Source of the DNA: QYOJ01 sp043806735
GTDB taxonomy: Bacteria > Bacteroidota > Bacteroidia > Bacteroidales > FEN-979
DNA: 64,000 nt
Direction: 5' to 3'
Assembly: GCA_043806735.1 (NCBI GenBank)
Contig: JAZDGR010000050.1
Location: 1-64,000 of the forward strand
The notes below the pieces were generated by a model. The model was not told the DNA's origin, searched no databases, and saw only the letters and a list, made by a program, of their open reading frames with translations. A program made the translations under genes and the position numbers. This document shows, piece by piece, positions 43,296-51,787 of the stretch. Positions within the stretch are counted from its first letter, which is position 1. Every line of letters starts with the position of its first letter.

Positions 43296-44531
43296 ATGCG
43301 AACGTTCTTGTTCACCTTGCTTTTTCTGGTTGGAGTACAAACAACTTTGGCTCAGAAAGAAGGCAAAGCCCTGATCGACTCCCTGTATACGGCTTTGCCC
43401 GGAATGAAGGAGGATACCGGCATGGTCAGACTACTGGCAGCGATAAACTTCGAAATGCGCATTGTAAATCCCAGAGAGGGGTTGAAACCGGGTCTTACCG
43501 CCCTGCACTCCTCCGGGAAGCTCAATTATCTATACGGGGAAGGGCTATCTCATTATTCCCTCGGAATCAATTATGCTTATATGTCAAGGTTTCCTGAATC
43601 CGTAGACCAACTCCTGAAAGCACAGGTGATCTTCGAGAAACTCAAGGATTACAATCTTATCTGTGCAACTTATCTGGGGCTTGCATTATCATACAGAGAT
43701 CTTGACTCTACTATTTCCTTTAAGTATCTTCTTAAAGCCAAAGAGATAATGCCTCAAAGCACGGTTAGTGTATGGAAAGTCAGGAACACTGGTAATATTG
43801 GCAACATTTACCGATCACTAAATCATTTGGATTCTGCGGGAAAATACCTGTCTCTCCAATTAAAACTGAGTAAGGATTATCATCTGAATTATGAAATGAT
43901 GCTGGCAAAAAACAGATTTGGATGGCTATATTTGAAACGTAACAACCTGGACTCAGCATTTATATTTCTCAAAACCGGCTTGGACTATTTCAAGTCCATT
44001 GGGGCAAACTACCTGGTTGCAGAGAATAGTGCTATTTTAGGCCATATATTGGTAAGGATTTACCTTGCAGATGGTTCACATAAAAACCAGGTTCTCAGGG
44101 AAGCCAAAGTTTATGCTGAGGAAGCACTGCAAGCCGCACAGGAGATCGGAATGATCGAGGTATCCGATGCAAGTGTAGTGCTATCAGATATATATAAAAT
44201 AGAAGGGAATAGTGCTAAGGCTCTTGATTATCTTCAGCAGTCATATAAATATAAAGATAGCATCTTAGGACTAAAAATTGTGAACAAAGCTACTTTTCTC
44301 AATTGGAAATATGAACAGGAATTAAAAGACAAACAGGTTGAAGTGCTGGAATTGCGCAACAGACAGCAGTTCACATTGATCATTGCAACAGGAATAATTG
44401 CTGTGATCCTGGTCATCGTTGTGCTCTTTATCATCAGCAGCCGGAAAAAACTGAAGAAGGCATACAACCTGGTAAACCAGCAAAAGGATGAAATTACCCG
44501 GGTCCTCGGTGAACTCAAACTACAAACCTGA
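43296..44531 (+). CDS. TPR-transmembrane sensor half of a histidine kinase
   Basis: A 411-residue protein with a signal peptide (MRTFLFTLLFLVGVQTTLAQ), a periplasmic TPR superhelix (repeats such as GEGLSHYSLGINYAYMSRF, KYLLKAKEI and SAKALDYLQQSYKYKDSI), a membrane helix (LIIATGIIAVILVIVVLFII) and a cytoplasmic coiled coil (KLKKAYNLVNQQKDEITRVL). This is the standard sensor half of Bacteroidota TPR histidine kinases. It stops with TGA at the second unit boundary of a 7-bp repeat array. The kinase half continues immediately in another frame. Confidence 0.8.
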   Translation: MRTFLFTLLFLVGVQTTLAQKEGKALIDSLYTALPGMKEDTGMVRLLAAINFEMRIVNPREGLKPGLTALHSSGKLNYLYGEGLSHYSLGINYAYMSRFPESVDQLLKAQVIFEKLKDYNLICATYLGLALSYRDLDSTISFKYLLKAKEIMPQSTVSVWKVRNTGNIGNIYRSLNHLDSAGKYLSLQLKLSKDYHLNYEMMLAKNRFGWLYLKRNNLDSAFIFLKTGLDYFKSIGANYLVAENSAILGHILVRIYLADGSHKNQVLREAKVYAEEALQAAQEIGMIEVSDASVVLSDIYKIEGNSAKALDYLQQSYKYKDSILGLKIVNKATFLNWKYEQELKDKQVEVLELRNRQQFTLIIATGIIAVILVIVVLFIISSRKKLKKAYNLVNQQKDEITRVLGELKLQT

Positions 44532-45232
44532 AACTTGAAACCTCGAACCTGAAACTTGAATCTGCCAACCAGGAGCTGGAAGCTTTTTCCTACTCTGTCT
44601 CGCACGACCTGCGCGCCCCGGTGCGGCGGATCGAAGGGCTCTGCACCATGCTCGGGGAGGATTACGAGAAACAACTGGATGAGGCAGGCAGGGATCTGTT
44701 ATCCCGCATCACCGGATCGACGGTCCTGATGAACACACTGATAGAGGATATGCTGAAACTCTCCAGGATCACGCGTCAGTCGGTCACCAAAGCGCCCTGC
44801 GACATCAGTGAAATGGCAGGAAAGATCTGCGAGGATGTAAGACTGACCTACCCGGAAAAAGTAGTGATCTGCAATATCGAAGAGGGAATGCGTGCGGAGG
44901 CCGATTCCAACCTGATGCAGATAGCCCTGCAGAACCTGATCGACAATGCTTTTAAATACAGCTACAAAGCAGAACATCCGGAAGTCACCATCGGAAGTGA
45001 AATGAAAGAGAACAAAAGGGTCATCTTCGTCCGGGACAATGGGGTGGGTTTTGACATGAGTCGGGCAGGAAAGCTCTTCACCCCCTTCCAGCGGCTGCAC
45101 AGCGATGAGGAGTTCAAAGGGAGCGGGATCGGGCTTGCAACGGTCAAACGGATTATCGTCAAACATGGAGGCAGCATTCATGCTGAAAGCGAGCCCGGGA
45201 AGGGGACGACCTTCTTTTTTACGTTTGAATAA
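44513..45232 (+). CDS. Kinase half (HisKA-HATPase) of the TPR histidine kinase, other frame
   Basis: The frame is open from 44513 and reads TQTTNLKLETSNLKLES-like heptads, then ANQELEAFSYSVSHDLRAPV (HisKA with phosphoacceptor His), ALQNLIDNAFKY (N box), RDNGVGFDMSRAGKLF (G1), GSGIGLATVKRIIVKHGG (G2) and the end SEPGKGTTFFFTFE. The first ATG/GTG in this frame (GTG 44621) lies after the phosphoacceptor His, so alone it would be inactive as an autokinase. Codon phase differs by one step from the sensor half. Adding one 7-bp unit (or losing two) fuses both halves without a stop. Confidence 0.75.
   Translation, partial: TQTTNLKLETSNLKLESANQELEAFSYSVSHDLRAPVRRIEGLCTMLGEDYEKQLDEAGRDLLSRITGSTVLMNTLIEDMLKLSRITRQSVTKAPCDISEMAGKICEDVRLTYPEKVVICNIEEGMRAEADSNLMQIALQNLIDNAFKYSYKAEHPEVTIGSEMKENKRVIFVRDNGVGFDMSRAGKLFTPFQRLHSDEEFKGSGIGLATVKRIIVKHGGSIHAESEPGKGTTFFFTFE
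44514..44569. repeat. Heptanucleotide array at the sensor/kinase junction
   Basis: Eight 7-bp units: CTCAAAC, TACAAAC, CTGAAAC, TTGAAAC, CTCGAAC, CTGAAAC, TTGAATC, TGCCAAC. Consensus is near CTGAAAC. In the kinase frame three units make one 7-residue coiled-coil heptad (NLKLETS, NLKLESA). The sensor frame meets TGA within the array. Confidence 0.9.
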
Positions 45233-45254
45233 GTCGTCTGGTGCGATATTGATC

Positions 45255-45274
45255 GATGATCCGTCAGGATCATC
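45255..45274. terminator. Hairpin after the kinase gene
   Basis: GATGATCC, loop GTCA, GGATCATC: a perfect 8-bp stem 22 bp after the kinase stop. No T run follows, so it may be a terminator of the Rho-assisted kind, an mRNA end or a binding site. The 305 bp up to the next gene hold no ORF. Confidence 0.45.
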
Positions 45275-45413
45275 CGTTAATCCGCAGAGGGTATCAGTGA
45301 ACCGGTAATGCCTTTCGATGTCATTTTCATCACGGCATTTAACCATGCTGTCATGACCAAACTGTCACGATAGTCATCAGGCTGGCATCAGAAATCGCCA
45401 GGATCACCAGGGA

Positions 45414-45433
45414 GTTAGTCTGCATCGACTAAC
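45414..45433. promoter_or_regulatory. Inverted repeat upstream of the RiPP operon promoter
   Basis: GTTAGTC, spacer TGCATC, GACTAAC: a perfect 7-bp dyad centred about 40 bp before the -33 box of the RiPP operon. This is a plausible position for an activator site; no regulator is known. Confidence 0.35.
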
Positions 45434-45463
45434 CGGATGGGATAAAGGTAATCACAGAAAATT

Positions 45464-45494
45464 CTTGCTGCGAAGATGAACTTCATTACTTTTG
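45464..45494 (+). promoter_or_regulatory. Promoter of the RiPP operon
   Basis: CTTG (45464-45467), 19 nt spacing, TACTTTTG (45487-45494) followed by TAC. It is 43 nt before the ATG of the exporter gene and drives the run of genes to 51699. Confidence 0.7.
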
Positions 45495-45537
45495 TACAGA
45501 AGGATTGTTCCTGTGCATGAAAGATTAAACCTTGCCG

Positions 45538-47217
45538 ATGCAGTTGTTTAACAAAGATTACCGGGCCTTAGGCTACTTATGGAAATATATCAGGCCGTTC
45601 AAGGAACGATTTCTTTTCCTGAATATCCTGTCCCCCGTTTACTCTGCCCTGGGTGGGGCATCCTTTCTCTTTATCAAGAGATTACTGGACGATGGATTTC
45701 TGGTCAACAATTCCCAGGAAATCGGGAACACCATCCTGATCCTTTTTGGGATTTTCTTTGCCCAGACGTTGATTGATCTTCTGCAGACCTACCTGCACAA
45801 CAAAACCACCAACACCATAATGATCGATATCAAAGACAGGTTGTACAATGCCGTTATATCCAATTACAGGGCCATCCGTACCAGGCAACAGGCCGGCGAG
45901 ATCCTTTCGAGGTTTTATATCGACACCAGCAATTTCATCACGCTAATAAATATCCTTTCCTTAGAGCTGATCAAACAGCTGTTTACCCTGGTGTCCATCA
46001 TGGCAGTACTCTTCTACCTGAACTGGAAATTCGCCCTGATCCTGTTCCTGGCCTATCCTCTGTTTATCCTCCCATTGATAAAACTCGGTCACTGGCTCCG
46101 GAATCTCAGTCAGCATTACCTGCACGCCTACGGCAAATCAAACAGTATACTCTACGAATCGTTGTATGGATACCTTATCATCAAGACCTATAACCTGATT
46201 GCTCATTTCAAGGATAAATACAAGACGAACAATGAGAAGCTGGCCAACAATTTGCTCAGGTCCACCATGATCTCGAAACTGGTAGGACCGATCAATGACC
46301 TGGCCTCTTTTGTGGGACTGGCCCTGATTCTTTATTTCAGCATTGTACAGGTACAATCAGGAGCCCTCACGGTTGGCAGTCTGGTGGCATTTCTTGTAGC
46401 ATTGATGAAGTTCTATCAGCCTGCCAAAACCCTCTTTAATCTTTATAATTCCATCCAATCCGCGTTCCCCGGATACCTCAGGATGAAGAGCGTGCTGGAA
46501 TCTCATGAAGATACAACAAGGCATGAAGAAATCCAGAAAGTATCTTTCAAGGAGTGCCTGGAACTCAAACATGTCACGTTCTCCTATGACAATCAGAAAA
46601 GGATCCTCGATGACGTAAGCCTGAGGGTCAATAAAGGGGCAAAAGTGGCTATTATCGGGCGAACGGGCGCCGGGAAGTCTACGCTGATCAGTCTGCTGCT
46701 TGGCCTGATTCAACCCGGGAAAGGAACTATTCTCATCGACGGCAGGAGCTATCAGGAGTTGAACCGGGAAAGCGTATTCAGCCTGTTTTCCTATATCTCG
46801 CAGGAACCTATTCTGTTCAATGATTCGATCAGGTATAACATTCAGCTGGGGAAACTGGAGAGTTCAGGGGATGAACTCATTGAGGCCAGCAAAAAAGCAC
46901 AGTTGCACTCCTTTGTAACGAATATTCAGGATGGATACGATACGATCGTGGGCGACAGGGGGGATATGTTATCGGGCGGGGAAAGACAACGGATAACCAT
47001 TGCCAGGGCTTTGCTGAGAAATGCGCCAATCATCATTTTTGACGAAGCCACCTCCTCGCTGGATTATGAAACCGAATCGGATATTAAAAAGGAGGTTTTC
47101 AGGTTATCCGCCGACAAAACACTCATCATAATTACCCATCGGCTTACCACCCTCAAGGGAGTGGATAAAGTATACAATATCCAGGATGGTAAACTGGTGG
47201 AATCAAACTGGGAATAG
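45538..47217 (+). CDS. ABC exporter with fused membrane and ATPase domains
   Basis: A 559-residue half-transporter. Residues 1-320 form a six-helix type I exporter domain. The ATPase has Walker A IIGRTGAGKSTLISLLLG, the Q loop SYISQEPILFNDS, the signature MLSGGERQRITIARALL and Walker B APIIIFDEATSSLDYE. There is no N-terminal C39 peptidase domain, so leader removal would need another protease; two S24/S26-type candidates follow. ATG 45538 (MQLFNKDYRALGYLWKY) is preferred to TTG 45532. As first gene of the putative RiPP operon it probably exports the mature peptide. Confidence 0.9.
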   Translation: MQLFNKDYRALGYLWKYIRPFKERFLFLNILSPVYSALGGASFLFIKRLLDDGFLVNNSQEIGNTILILFGIFFAQTLIDLLQTYLHNKTTNTIMIDIKDRLYNAVISNYRAIRTRQQAGEILSRFYIDTSNFITLINILSLELIKQLFTLVSIMAVLFYLNWKFALILFLAYPLFILPLIKLGHWLRNLSQHYLHAYGKSNSILYESLYGYLIIKTYNLIAHFKDKYKTNNEKLANNLLRSTMISKLVGPINDLASFVGLALILYFSIVQVQSGALTVGSLVAFLVALMKFYQPAKTLFNLYNSIQSAFPGYLRMKSVLESHEDTTRHEEIQKVSFKECLELKHVTFSYDNQKRILDDVSLRVNKGAKVAIIGRTGAGKSTLISLLLGLIQPGKGTILIDGRSYQELNRESVFSLFSYISQEPILFNDSIRYNIQLGKLESSGDELIEASKKAQLHSFVTNIQDGYDTIVGDRGDMLSGGERQRITIARALLRNAPIIIFDEATSSLDYETESDIKKEVFRLSADKTLIIITHRLTTLKGVDKVYNIQDGKLVESNWE

Positions 47218-47225
47218 GTAAATCC

Positions 47226-47765
47226 ATGCCGATAGATTATACCACGGAGATGATCCTGGCGCTTGACATCCTGAATGCCAACGGATATTTATGGACACGC
47301 GTCAAGGCAAATAACTCGGCTCCCCTGATCAACGAAGGGGATATGATCTGCCTGAAGAAAAGCGGGTATGCATTGAAAAAGGGGGATCTTGTAGCGCTGG
47401 ATTACCAAAAGCTATTCATCGTTCAGCGAATTGTCAAACTCAGCGGGGAAACCATTTACACCAAGGCAGATCATTCGGAAAAAGGCCCGTTCATGCAACC
47501 GATCGGGATCGTTGCAGGAAAAGTGGTGCTTATAAAAAAAACACAGGATCTCCTGAATATTGATAACCGGCTCTGCGACCGGATTCACCTCCTCATCACA
47601 CGATATTCAGTAGGACGTAGCGAAACCTACATAAATACAGGATTTTTCTATCGTAAATTTTTTCATAAACTGAGAAGATCCATCCTGAAACGTCTATTGA
47701 AACTGGAAATCATTATAGGTAGAAAATATGCGAAGAACGTTGATCCGGGATTACAAATCCCTTGA
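47226..47765 (+). CDS. S24/S26 peptidase-like protein, probably degenerate
   Basis: A 179-residue protein resembling the S24/S26 signal-peptidase fold: VKANNSAPLINEGDMICLKK occupies the place of the nucleophile motif (S-M-x-P replaced by S-A-P), followed by KKGDLVALDYQKLFIVQRIV and YTKADHSEKGP. The second catalytic residue (Lys, or His as in SipW-type enzymes) is not obvious: the HRI of the partner at 48959 is QRI here. A binding or accessory role in the operon is likely. The C-terminal 60 residues are basic. It lies 8 bp after the exporter and overlaps the next gene by 38 bp. Confidence 0.65.
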   Translation: MPIDYTTEMILALDILNANGYLWTRVKANNSAPLINEGDMICLKKSGYALKKGDLVALDYQKLFIVQRIVKLSGETIYTKADHSEKGPFMQPIGIVAGKVVLIKKTQDLLNIDNRLCDRIHLLITRYSVGRSETYINTGFFYRKFFHKLRRSILKRLLKLEIIIGRKYAKNVDPGLQIP

Positions 47766-48966
47766 ATTTCAGCGTCTGAATAAGGTACTCGGGTTGCTTA
47801 CCCATTACCGGGAAGGGGAACTCAGAGAGCATATACCGTTTATCCGCAGACTGGAGATCAGCCAGTATTACCTGGCATTGCTGGAGAAACAGCTTGCTAC
47901 CGAGCCTGAAGTAGTTGCGCAACTGGTCAAGCACAAAAAGGAGACCCTGTTCAATAATCTCTATTACCTTAATCATGCCGCCCGGCTACTTTCCCGGTTG
48001 AAAGAAAGAAAAATCGATTGCATCGTGTTGAAAGGCCTTTCTTTTATCAATCATCTTTATGAAGACATAGGTTTACGGCCATTTGGCGACCTGGATCTTC
48101 TCATTCACCGGGAAGATGTAAGAGGTTTTCTTGAAGTGATGGAACAGGAAGGGTTCAACCTTAAATGTGAAGTGAAAGATTCTGACAATACGGATGATTT
48201 CGACATGTACAATGCGGAAACAAAGGTGAAGATTGACATTTTAACAACATTAAACGGAGGGTTCTATTTCAGTCGTTATTACAACCTGGATACCTCGCAG
48301 ATCTGGGAGCGGAAAAAACTAGTGAAAATTCAGGACACGGAAACCTACCGGTTAAGTGAAGAAGACGAGCTATTGTATTCCATCGTTCACCTTGCTTTTC
48401 ATCTTAATTTTCATGTCGAAATCAAATGGCTTTTTGATCTCCGGTATTTCCTGGAAAAATACAAGAAAACGCTGGATACGGGGTACATCATCGAACAGGT
48501 CAGAAAAGCGGGACTTACACACGTCATCTTTGCCGTCACAGAGATCATGTATTGGATATTTCAAAAGGATTATTCTGCCGTTTTTGGGATTGTTAAGCCC
48601 CGTTTTTATCTTTTTGATAAAACCTGGCTCAGGTTTTATGCCTTCCCTCCCCGGCTGTTCGGGATCTGCCTGGAATTTCCCGGAGTCATAAACAGAATGG
48701 CGATCACCTTTATGAAATATTCCCTGATTTCCATACCGAAAAAGAAATGGAAATTTATTACCGACCGGGTTTTTCCTGATTTTGACCGGATTACCTTTGC
48801 CTATACGCAGCGGTTCAGGATCCCCCTGAAACTCTATTTCCCAATGATACGCATGCTATTCCTGCTGTTATCGCCTGTTTTCCTGACCTGTCTCTTCGTG
48901 ATCTTCCTGGGTTCGACAGTCATTGTGAAGATCATTCTGTTAAAGCAGACTTTTTTGTATGAATGA
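47728..48966 (+). CDS. Nucleotidyltransferase-family protein (NTP_transf_5)
   Basis: A 412-residue protein with the motif DCIVLKGLSFINHLYEDIG then LRPFGDLDLLIHREDVRG (nucleotidyltransferase GDLDLL). This is the family that recurs in RiPP clusters such as lasso-peptide and PqqD/HPr-kinase-like operons, with roles in some cases as peptide-tailoring nucleotidyltransferases. The C-terminal 80 residues include a hydrophobic membrane-like stretch (MLFLLLSPVFLTCLFVIFLG), suggesting membrane attachment. The substrate here is inferred to be the precursor peptide or a tailoring donor. Confidence 0.8.
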   Translation: MRRTLIRDYKSLEFQRLNKVLGLLTHYREGELREHIPFIRRLEISQYYLALLEKQLATEPEVVAQLVKHKKETLFNNLYYLNHAARLLSRLKERKIDCIVLKGLSFINHLYEDIGLRPFGDLDLLIHREDVRGFLEVMEQEGFNLKCEVKDSDNTDDFDMYNAETKVKIDILTTLNGGFYFSRYYNLDTSQIWERKKLVKIQDTETYRLSEEDELLYSIVHLAFHLNFHVEIKWLFDLRYFLEKYKKTLDTGYIIEQVRKAGLTHVIFAVTEIMYWIFQKDYSAVFGIVKPRFYLFDKTWLRFYAFPPRLFGICLEFPGVINRMAITFMKYSLISIPKKKWKFITDRVFPDFDRITFAYTQRFRIPLKLYFPMIRMLFLLLSPVFLTCLFVIFLGSTVIVKIILLKQTFLYE

Positions 48967-49468
48967 CCTTTACGAAGTCAAGCTGGAACTGGTCGCGAAC
49001 CAATTACTTTCAGGTCAAACCGTGAAAGTCAGGGCCAGCGGCCACAGCATGACCCCTTTTATCCATGATGGGGATCTACTTACCCTGCACAGGGTAAGGA
49101 CGGCTAACTTACAGCCGGGTGAAATTGTCGCATTCATCCGGAACGGGCTCCTTTTTATTCACCGGATCATTGAAGTCAGCATGACGGATGAAATGGTTTT
49201 GACAAAAGGAGACAACCTGTTGATCTCTGATAAATTATTAAAACCGGAAGAGGTCCTGGGCAGCGTGATCGACATCAATGATATATCTGTGACAACCAGG
49301 AGGATCATGCATCACCTCTTTTTTCAATTATACCGGTTTTGTTTGCTGGCCGGGAATGTTAAAAACGCTTATGAGAACCATAGGATTGTTCAACTATCCA
49401 TGGATTCTCAAAGGTTCAGGATGTGTTCGGTCATCCTCCGGGTTTACAGGTTTTTCGTTTTTCTGTAA
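48959..49468 (+). CDS. S24/S26-family signal-peptidase-like protein, likely active
   Basis: A 169-residue protein with RASGHSMTPFIHDGDLL (nucleophile Ser in SMTP), QPGEIVAFIRNGLLFIHRII (His that could replace the Lys as in SipW/ER-type peptidases) and MVLTKGDNLLISDK. It has the core of a signal-peptidase I fold but only weak hydrophobic ends. It starts inside the end of the nucleotidyltransferase gene (8-bp overlap). The likely job is removing the leader of the peptide encoded at 51788, in place of the missing C39 domain of the exporter. Confidence 0.75.
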   Translation: MNDLYEVKLELVANQLLSGQTVKVRASGHSMTPFIHDGDLLTLHRVRTANLQPGEIVAFIRNGLLFIHRIIEVSMTDEMVLTKGDNLLISDKLLKPEEVLGSVIDINDISVTTRRIMHHLFFQLYRFCLLAGNVKNAYENHRIVQLSMDSQRFRMCSVILRVYRFFVFL

Positions 49469-49492
49469 TTTGTTTTTCTTATTTTTGACGGC

Positions 49493-50380
49493 ATGAACAC
49501 TATTGACCAACCTCTGTTAGAGAACTATTTTCACGGAGTAAGTGATCTTGGACACGATCGCTTTAATCTCAGGATCGGCGGAATCGGCCTTTCGGTGAAT
49601 GCGGTAAAAGATCCCCTGTTTGAAGCAGCGGTATCCAAGTACGAAGAGTTCCTCACACCGGAAAAATTCCCGGAAGCCGTTCATTTTTATTATGTACAAA
49701 CGCTTCCTCAGCCGGAAGCCATCACGAAGACGTTCGACACTTACAAAGAACTCTTTACAACATCTTTGAACCGCCATTTGTACATCTATCGCTGGGACTT
49801 CATAGGAATCATTGAACTTGCCGCCCGGACCGGGAAATTCATCTTATTCAACCCCGCCTTTATGACCTATGAATCCATCATACGGATTTTTTATTCCCTG
49901 CTGACCGTAGAGAACCACGGATTTTTGCTTCATGCCTCCTCCCTGATTCATAAAGAGAAAGGTTATTCTTTTTTTGGCCTATCCGGCAGCGGAAAATCCA
50001 CGGTGGTGAAGCTTTCGGAGTCGGATGAATGCCTGACCGACGAACTCACGATGATCAAAAAGGATCAAGGCAGATATATTACTGCAGGGACTCCTTTTCA
50101 TGGAGAGATTCCTCTTTACATAAACAAGACGGCAGCGCTGGCCAATATGTTTTTGTTAAAGAAATCCGAAACAACCCACTTCCGTAAAATGAGCCGGTCA
50201 GAGATTTATCCGATCCTGCTGAGAAACGTCTTGTTTTTCAGCGATGACTGGGAACTAAGGCAAAAGATATTCACCACCATTATCGACCTGGCTGACCGGG
50301 TAGCTATTTACGAAATGAATTTTGAAAAAAACGAAAAATTCTGGAGGATCATTGATCATGGATTTAAAGACGAAGATTAA
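49493..50380 (+). CDS. HPr-kinase-like (HprK-related) P-loop protein
   Basis: A 295-residue protein. The N-terminal 140 residues are of unknown fold. The C-terminal half has SFFGLSGSGKSTVVKLSE (Walker A), ECLTDELTMIKKDQG (Walker-B-like DE) and AGTPFHGEIP, like HPr kinase/phosphorylase relatives found with PqqD proteins in RiPP and exosortase-type clusters. Members have been shown or proposed to phosphorylate RiPP precursors (lasso-peptide kinases). It may phosphorylate a Ser/Thr of the precursor; this is inference. Confidence 0.8.
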   Translation: MNTIDQPLLENYFHGVSDLGHDRFNLRIGGIGLSVNAVKDPLFEAAVSKYEEFLTPEKFPEAVHFYYVQTLPQPEAITKTFDTYKELFTTSLNRHLYIYRWDFIGIIELAARTGKFILFNPAFMTYESIIRIFYSLLTVENHGFLLHASSLIHKEKGYSFFGLSGSGKSTVVKLSESDECLTDELTMIKKDQGRYITAGTPFHGEIPLYINKTAALANMFLLKKSETTHFRKMSRSEIYPILLRNVLFFSDDWELRQKIFTTIIDLADRVAIYEMNFEKNEKFWRIIDHGFKDED

Positions 50381-50636
50381 GCGCAACGCGAACAGTTCGT
50401 TTCAAATTGCCGATGGCAAAGCGGTCGTCATGCTGGCGGTGAATTCAAACATTTTCACCCTGAATGAAATCGGGACCTTACTATGGGAACTGCTGGACAC
50501 ACCAAAAACCATTGAAGAGCTGGTGTCGGGCGCTCAGAAAAAATTCCCGGAAGATAATCAGGGAACCATCCGGCAGGAAATCCTCGAATTTATCAAAGAA
50601 TGTTTAACGGAACAATTACTGGTTCAAGGGGATTGA
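50358..50636 (+). CDS. PqqD-like RiPP recognition protein
   Basis: A 92-residue PqqD-family protein starting at ATG 50358 (MDLKTKIKRNANSSFQIADG). The winged-helix RRE fold is suggested by AVVMLAVNSNIFTLNEIGTLL and LWELLDTPKTIEELVSGA. It would bind the precursor leader and present it to the radical SAM enzyme encoded 1 bp downstream. It overlaps the HprK-like gene by 23 bp. Confidence 0.85.
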   Translation: MDLKTKIKRNANSSFQIADGKAVVMLAVNSNIFTLNEIGTLLWELLDTPKTIEELVSGAQKKFPEDNQGTIRQEILEFIKECLTEQLLVQGD

Positions 50637-50637
50637 C

Positions 50638-51699
50638 GTGCCAAATTTCGAGAACACCGAATCCTACCGGTTCCTGAAAAAACATGCCGTTAAACACCTT
50701 ATTCCCCTGACGGCCTTGCTTGAGCTCACCTATCAATGCAACCTGGATTGCAGCTGTTGCTATAATGTCAGAAACGAACGACCGCTGCTGACCTTGCAGG
50801 AATATGACCTGTTGTTTTCCGACCTGAGGAAGGAAGGAACCTTTATTTTTACATTAAGTGGCGGCGAACCCTTTATGCGGAAGGATTTTTTCGACATCCT
50901 GGATCTGGTCAGGAAACATGGTTTTGGTTTCCGGATTTTCACCAACGGCACCTTACTGAATGAAGAAAAGATGATCCGGTTAAAGAATTATCCATTACTC
51001 GGAATGGAAATGAGCCTTTGGGGATCCAATCCTGAAATCAATGACAAACTGATGGGCAAACCCGGCACCTTTCACCGGATCATCGAAACAGCGAAGGGAT
51101 TAAAAAAACACGGGATTCCGTTCACCATCAAGACGACCGTTTGTGCCGGGAATTATTCCGATTTCGGCAACATTAAACTGCTGGTTGAAAGTCTGGGAGC
51201 CGAGTTCCGCTATTCTCCCTGGCTGACGATGAGGCTGGACGGCGATCGTTCCAATATGAATTTCCGGCTGAATGAACCCCAGGCAAGAGCGTTCTATACC
51301 ATTCATGATAAGGCCTATGCCGACCAGGATCCTGTGGCTCAGCGAAAAAAGAATCTGAGCAAATCCACTACTAAAAACTTCAAGGGATATATGTGCCTTG
51401 CCGGGATATCTACTTTTGCACTCAATCCGTTCGGCGATGTATTTCCTTGTATCGATATCCCTGTCAGGGCAGGAAATGTCAGGGAAACCAACTTCCGGGA
51501 GATATGGAAGGAAGCCGCTGTCATGAAAAAATTAAGGAGACTCCGGGTGACCGATGCCAGGGATTGTATGGAATGTAGTCTCAAGCCCTCTTGTGCAAGA
51601 TGTCCGGGTATTGCGTTGGTGGAAACGGGCAAACTGACAAACCCGTTCTCTTACGCCTGCCTTTTAGCAAAAATCGAACAGGACATTCAAAATTGTTAA
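50638..51699 (+). CDS. Radical SAM/SPASM peptide-modifying enzyme
   Basis: A 353-residue enzyme starting at GTG 50638. The radical SAM motif is LTYQCNLDCSCCYNVRNERP (CxxxCxxC), with FTLSGGEPFMRKDFFDIL. The SPASM domain starts at CLAGISTFALNPFGDVFPC and carries the Cys set DCMECSLKPSCARCPG with a final YACLLAK. This is the size and order of enzymes that make thioether, cyclophane or other C-C/C-S crosslinks in RiPPs. With PqqD before it and a Cys- and Trp/Tyr-containing small peptide after it, that role is likely. Confidence 0.9.
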   Translation: MPNFENTESYRFLKKHAVKHLIPLTALLELTYQCNLDCSCCYNVRNERPLLTLQEYDLLFSDLRKEGTFIFTLSGGEPFMRKDFFDILDLVRKHGFGFRIFTNGTLLNEEKMIRLKNYPLLGMEMSLWGSNPEINDKLMGKPGTFHRIIETAKGLKKHGIPFTIKTTVCAGNYSDFGNIKLLVESLGAEFRYSPWLTMRLDGDRSNMNFRLNEPQARAFYTIHDKAYADQDPVAQRKKNLSKSTTKNFKGYMCLAGISTFALNPFGDVFPCIDIPVRAGNVRETNFREIWKEAAVMKKLRRLRVTDARDCMECSLKPSCARCPGIALVETGKLTNPFSYACLLAKIEQDIQNC

Positions 51700-51706
51700 A
51701 AAAAAA

Positions 51707-51738
51707 TTTGCATTTTGATTTGCAGTTATTTACTTTTA
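51707..51738 (+). promoter_or_regulatory. Putative promoter of the precursor peptide gene
   Basis: TTTG (51707-51710), 20 nt spacing, TACTTTTA (51731-51738), 50 nt before the precursor ATG. One base off the -7 consensus. A separate promoter would let the peptide be made in excess over its enzymes. Confidence 0.4.
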
Positions 51739-51787
51739 CCAAAATTTTTTTGTTTTCAACTATTGTTTCACTAACAAAAGGATTCCT

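Noticed and set aside
45233..45537. Hidden small genes in the 305-bp gap before the RiPP operon
   Set aside because: No start with a credible ribosome site and coding composition was seen; only two hairpins and a promoter.
45538..51699. Lasso-peptide cluster
   Set aside because: No asparagine-synthetase-like cyclase and no transglutaminase-like protease are present; a SPASM enzyme is there instead.
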